This document shows positions 62,717-64,000 of a stretch of 64,000 nt of DNA, piece by piece. The position numbers were made by a program, and so were the translations under genes. The notes beneath the pieces were generated by a model. That model was not told the DNA's origin. It saw nothing but the letters and a program-made list of their open reading frames with translations, and searched no databases. Source of the stretch: Zhenhengia yiwuensis (lineage in GTDB: Bacteria > Bacillota > Clostridia > Lachnospirales > Cellulosilyticaceae). Each line of letters begins with the position of its first letter. The stretch's first letter is position 1. The stretch spans positions 1 to 64,000 of the forward strand of contig NZ_JACRSY010000010.1 of NCBI RefSeq assembly GCF_014384995.1, given 5' to 3'.

Positions 62717-63220
62717 ATGGAACAAATGTTTACAATAGGTAAAATCGTTAATACACATGGTGTTAAAGGAGAAGTACGAGTTCTCCCATCTACAGATGAT
62801 GTTAAGCGTTTTGGTAAGCTTAAGGAAGTGAAAGTTGAAAACCGAACAATGACAACTTATGAAATTGAAACAGTACGTTATCATAAGAATTTTGTACTTT
62901 TAAAATTCAAGGGCATAGATACTATGAATGAAGCAGAACTTCTTAAAAATAGTCTCTTAAAGATTGATCGTAAAGATGCACTTCCACTTAAAAAGGATGA
63001 GTATTATCAATGTGACCTTTATGGGCTTAGAGTGGTGACAGATACAGGGAGAGATTTAGGTAAGTTAACAGATATTCTTATGACAGGTAGCAATGATGTG
63101 TATGTTGTGCGTAATGAGGAAAAAGAAATTCTTATTCCTGCTATTAAACAGTGTATTTTAAAGGTAGATTTAGAAGCTGGGGAAATGCTTGTACATTTAT
63201 TAGAAGGGTTAGAGGACTAA
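62717..63220 (+). CDS. rimM: Ribosome maturation factor RimM
   Basis: 167 residues: N-terminal beta barrel starting FTIGKIVNTHGVKGEVRV and C-terminal PRC-barrel (DEYYQCDLYGLRVVTDTG, KEILIPAIKQCI). It helps 30S head assembly around S19. AAAGGATG precedes the ATG. Overlaps trmD by one base (TAATG). Confidence 0.95.
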   Translation: MEQMFTIGKIVNTHGVKGEVRVLPSTDDVKRFGKLKEVKVENRTMTTYEIETVRYHKNFVLLKFKGIDTMNEAELLKNSLLKIDRKDALPLKKDEYYQCDLYGLRVVTDTGRDLGKLTDILMTGSNDVYVVRNEEKEILIPAIKQCILKVDLEAGEMLVHLLEGLED

Positions 63221-63966
63221 TGAAAATTACAGTAATGACCTTATTCCCTGAAATGATAGATGCAGTTATTAATTGTAGTATTTTAGGGCGTGCTAGACAA
63301 AAAGGACTTATTGAAATAGAAGCGGTTAATATTCGTGATTTTGCAAATAATAAACATCTTCAGGTTGATGATTATCCTTATGGCGGTGGAGCAGGTATGC
63401 TAATGATGGCTGATCCTGTATGTAGATGTTATGACCATATTAAGGAGCATGCTAAAGCTGAGCCTTCACGTGTTATTTATATGACACCTCAAGGGAAGCC
63501 TTGGAAACAATCTATGGCCGAAAGCTTTGCACAAGAAGAACATGTTGTCCTACTGTGTGGGCATTATGAGGGGATTGATCAGCGTGCTATAGATGCTATT
63601 GTAACAGATGAAGTTTCTATAGGTGATTATGTACTTACAGGTGGTGAACTTGCGGCGCTTGTTGTAGCAGATAGTATCAGTAGACTTGTACCTGGTGTAT
63701 TAGGAAAAGAAGAATCTTTTCAAGATGAGAGCTTTTCAGAGGGACTTTTAGAGTATCCACAGTATACAAGACCTGCTGTTTACAATGGACAGGCTGTACC
63801 TGATGTACTACTTTCTGGTAATCATCAGAAGATTGCTGCCTATAGGAGAGAGCAGTCTATTATAAATACTTTTAATAAAAGGCCTGATCTTCTCAAACAA
63901 GCTCCATTAACGGATAAAGAGAAACAGTTTATCCACGATTATGCAAAAAATCGTTGCAAATCTTAA
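63220..63966 (+). CDS. trmD: tRNA (guanine-37-N1) methyltransferase TrmD
   Basis: 248 residues: KITVMTLFPEM start, YPYGGGAGMLM, YMTPQGKP, LLCGHYEGIDQRAID and the trefoil-knot SAM site YVLTGGELAAL. It adds m1G37 to prevent frameshifts. ATG at 63220 overlaps the rimM stop; the longer frame lies inside rimM. Confidence 0.96.
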   Translation: MKITVMTLFPEMIDAVINCSILGRARQKGLIEIEAVNIRDFANNKHLQVDDYPYGGGAGMLMMADPVCRCYDHIKEHAKAEPSRVIYMTPQGKPWKQSMAESFAQEEHVVLLCGHYEGIDQRAIDAIVTDEVSIGDYVLTGGELAALVVADSISRLVPGVLGKEESFQDESFSEGLLEYPQYTRPAVYNGQAVPDVLLSGNHQKIAAYRREQSIINTFNKRPDLLKQAPLTDKEKQFIHDYAKNRCKS

Positions 63967-63982
63967 AAAGACATGCTATAAT
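63954..63982 (+). promoter_or_regulatory. Promoter after trmD (probably for rplS, outside the window)
   Basis: TTGCAA (63954-63959) and TATAAT (63977-63982), 17-base spacing, TG one base before the -10. In relatives rplS (L19) follows trmD. Confidence 0.7.
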
Positions 63983-64000
63983 TTGTGAGAGTTATTACGG

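Overview
The window looks like chromosome from a low-GC, endospore-forming member of the Clostridia; a Lachnospirales-type relative is my best guess (inference from gene content and AT-rich codon use, no database search). Spore genes (spoVM, ylbJ, ytaF-like, spore photoproduct lyase), a phosphotransacetylase/acetate kinase pair, PrkC/PrpC signalling and gene orders shared with Bacillus (yicC-remA-gmk-rpoZ-priA-def-fmt-rsmB-rlmN-prpC-prkC-rsgA-rpe-thiN-spoVM-rpmB-yloU-fakA-recG; rsmD-coaD-ylbJ-tmcAL-yceD-rpmF; plsX-acpP-rnc-smc-ftsY-ylxM-ffh-rpsP-khpA-rimM-trmD) support this. No rRNA, tRNA, CRISPR array, prophage or biosynthetic cluster was seen.

Bases 1-26,700 are the accessory half. They begin with the cut-off end of an IS3-family insertion sequence. 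Then come an M16C metalloprotease, a small helix-turn-helix-like protein, a Na/Pi cotransporter, a decayed CorC/HlyC-type gene and a three-gene NMT1/TauT-like ABC importer. After these are a divergent UbiA-type prenyltransferase, a PflX-type radical SAM protein, a YtaF/MntP-type membrane protein, a Ca2+-type P-ATPase, and MgtE preceded by a possible 32-codon leader ORF. RNase HI, a Mrp/Nbp35 ATPase, aspartate 4-decarboxylase, spore photoproduct lyase, an AlaX-type editing protein, an AIM24-like protein, an L,D-transpeptidase, an MFS transporter and RqcH complete this part. Most are single genes bounded by clear intrinsic terminators.

Bases 26,800-64,000 are long co-directional housekeeping operons for translation, RNA modification, replication restart, cell-envelope signalling, central carbon (Pta-AckA), fatty-acid/phospholipid synthesis (PlsX, AcpP) and the signal recognition particle (FtsY, YlxM, Ffh). 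The window ends just after trmD in a strong promoter-like sequence, where rplS usually follows in relatives. Three genes too short for normal ORF calling were found by reading: spoVM (25 aa), a 48-aa membrane protein in front of it, and rpmF (58 aa).

No clearly new multi-gene system was found. The best leads are: (i) the mgtE leader ORF, whose last codons can pair with the mgtE ribosome binding site; (ii) a spore photoproduct lyase with Ala where the family's hydrogen-donor Cys is expected; (iii) a UbiA-family enzyme with a degenerate first Asp motif; (iv) a collapsed CorC/HlyC pseudogene; (v) a perfect 14-bp palindrome in the spacer of the yceD-rpmF promoter.
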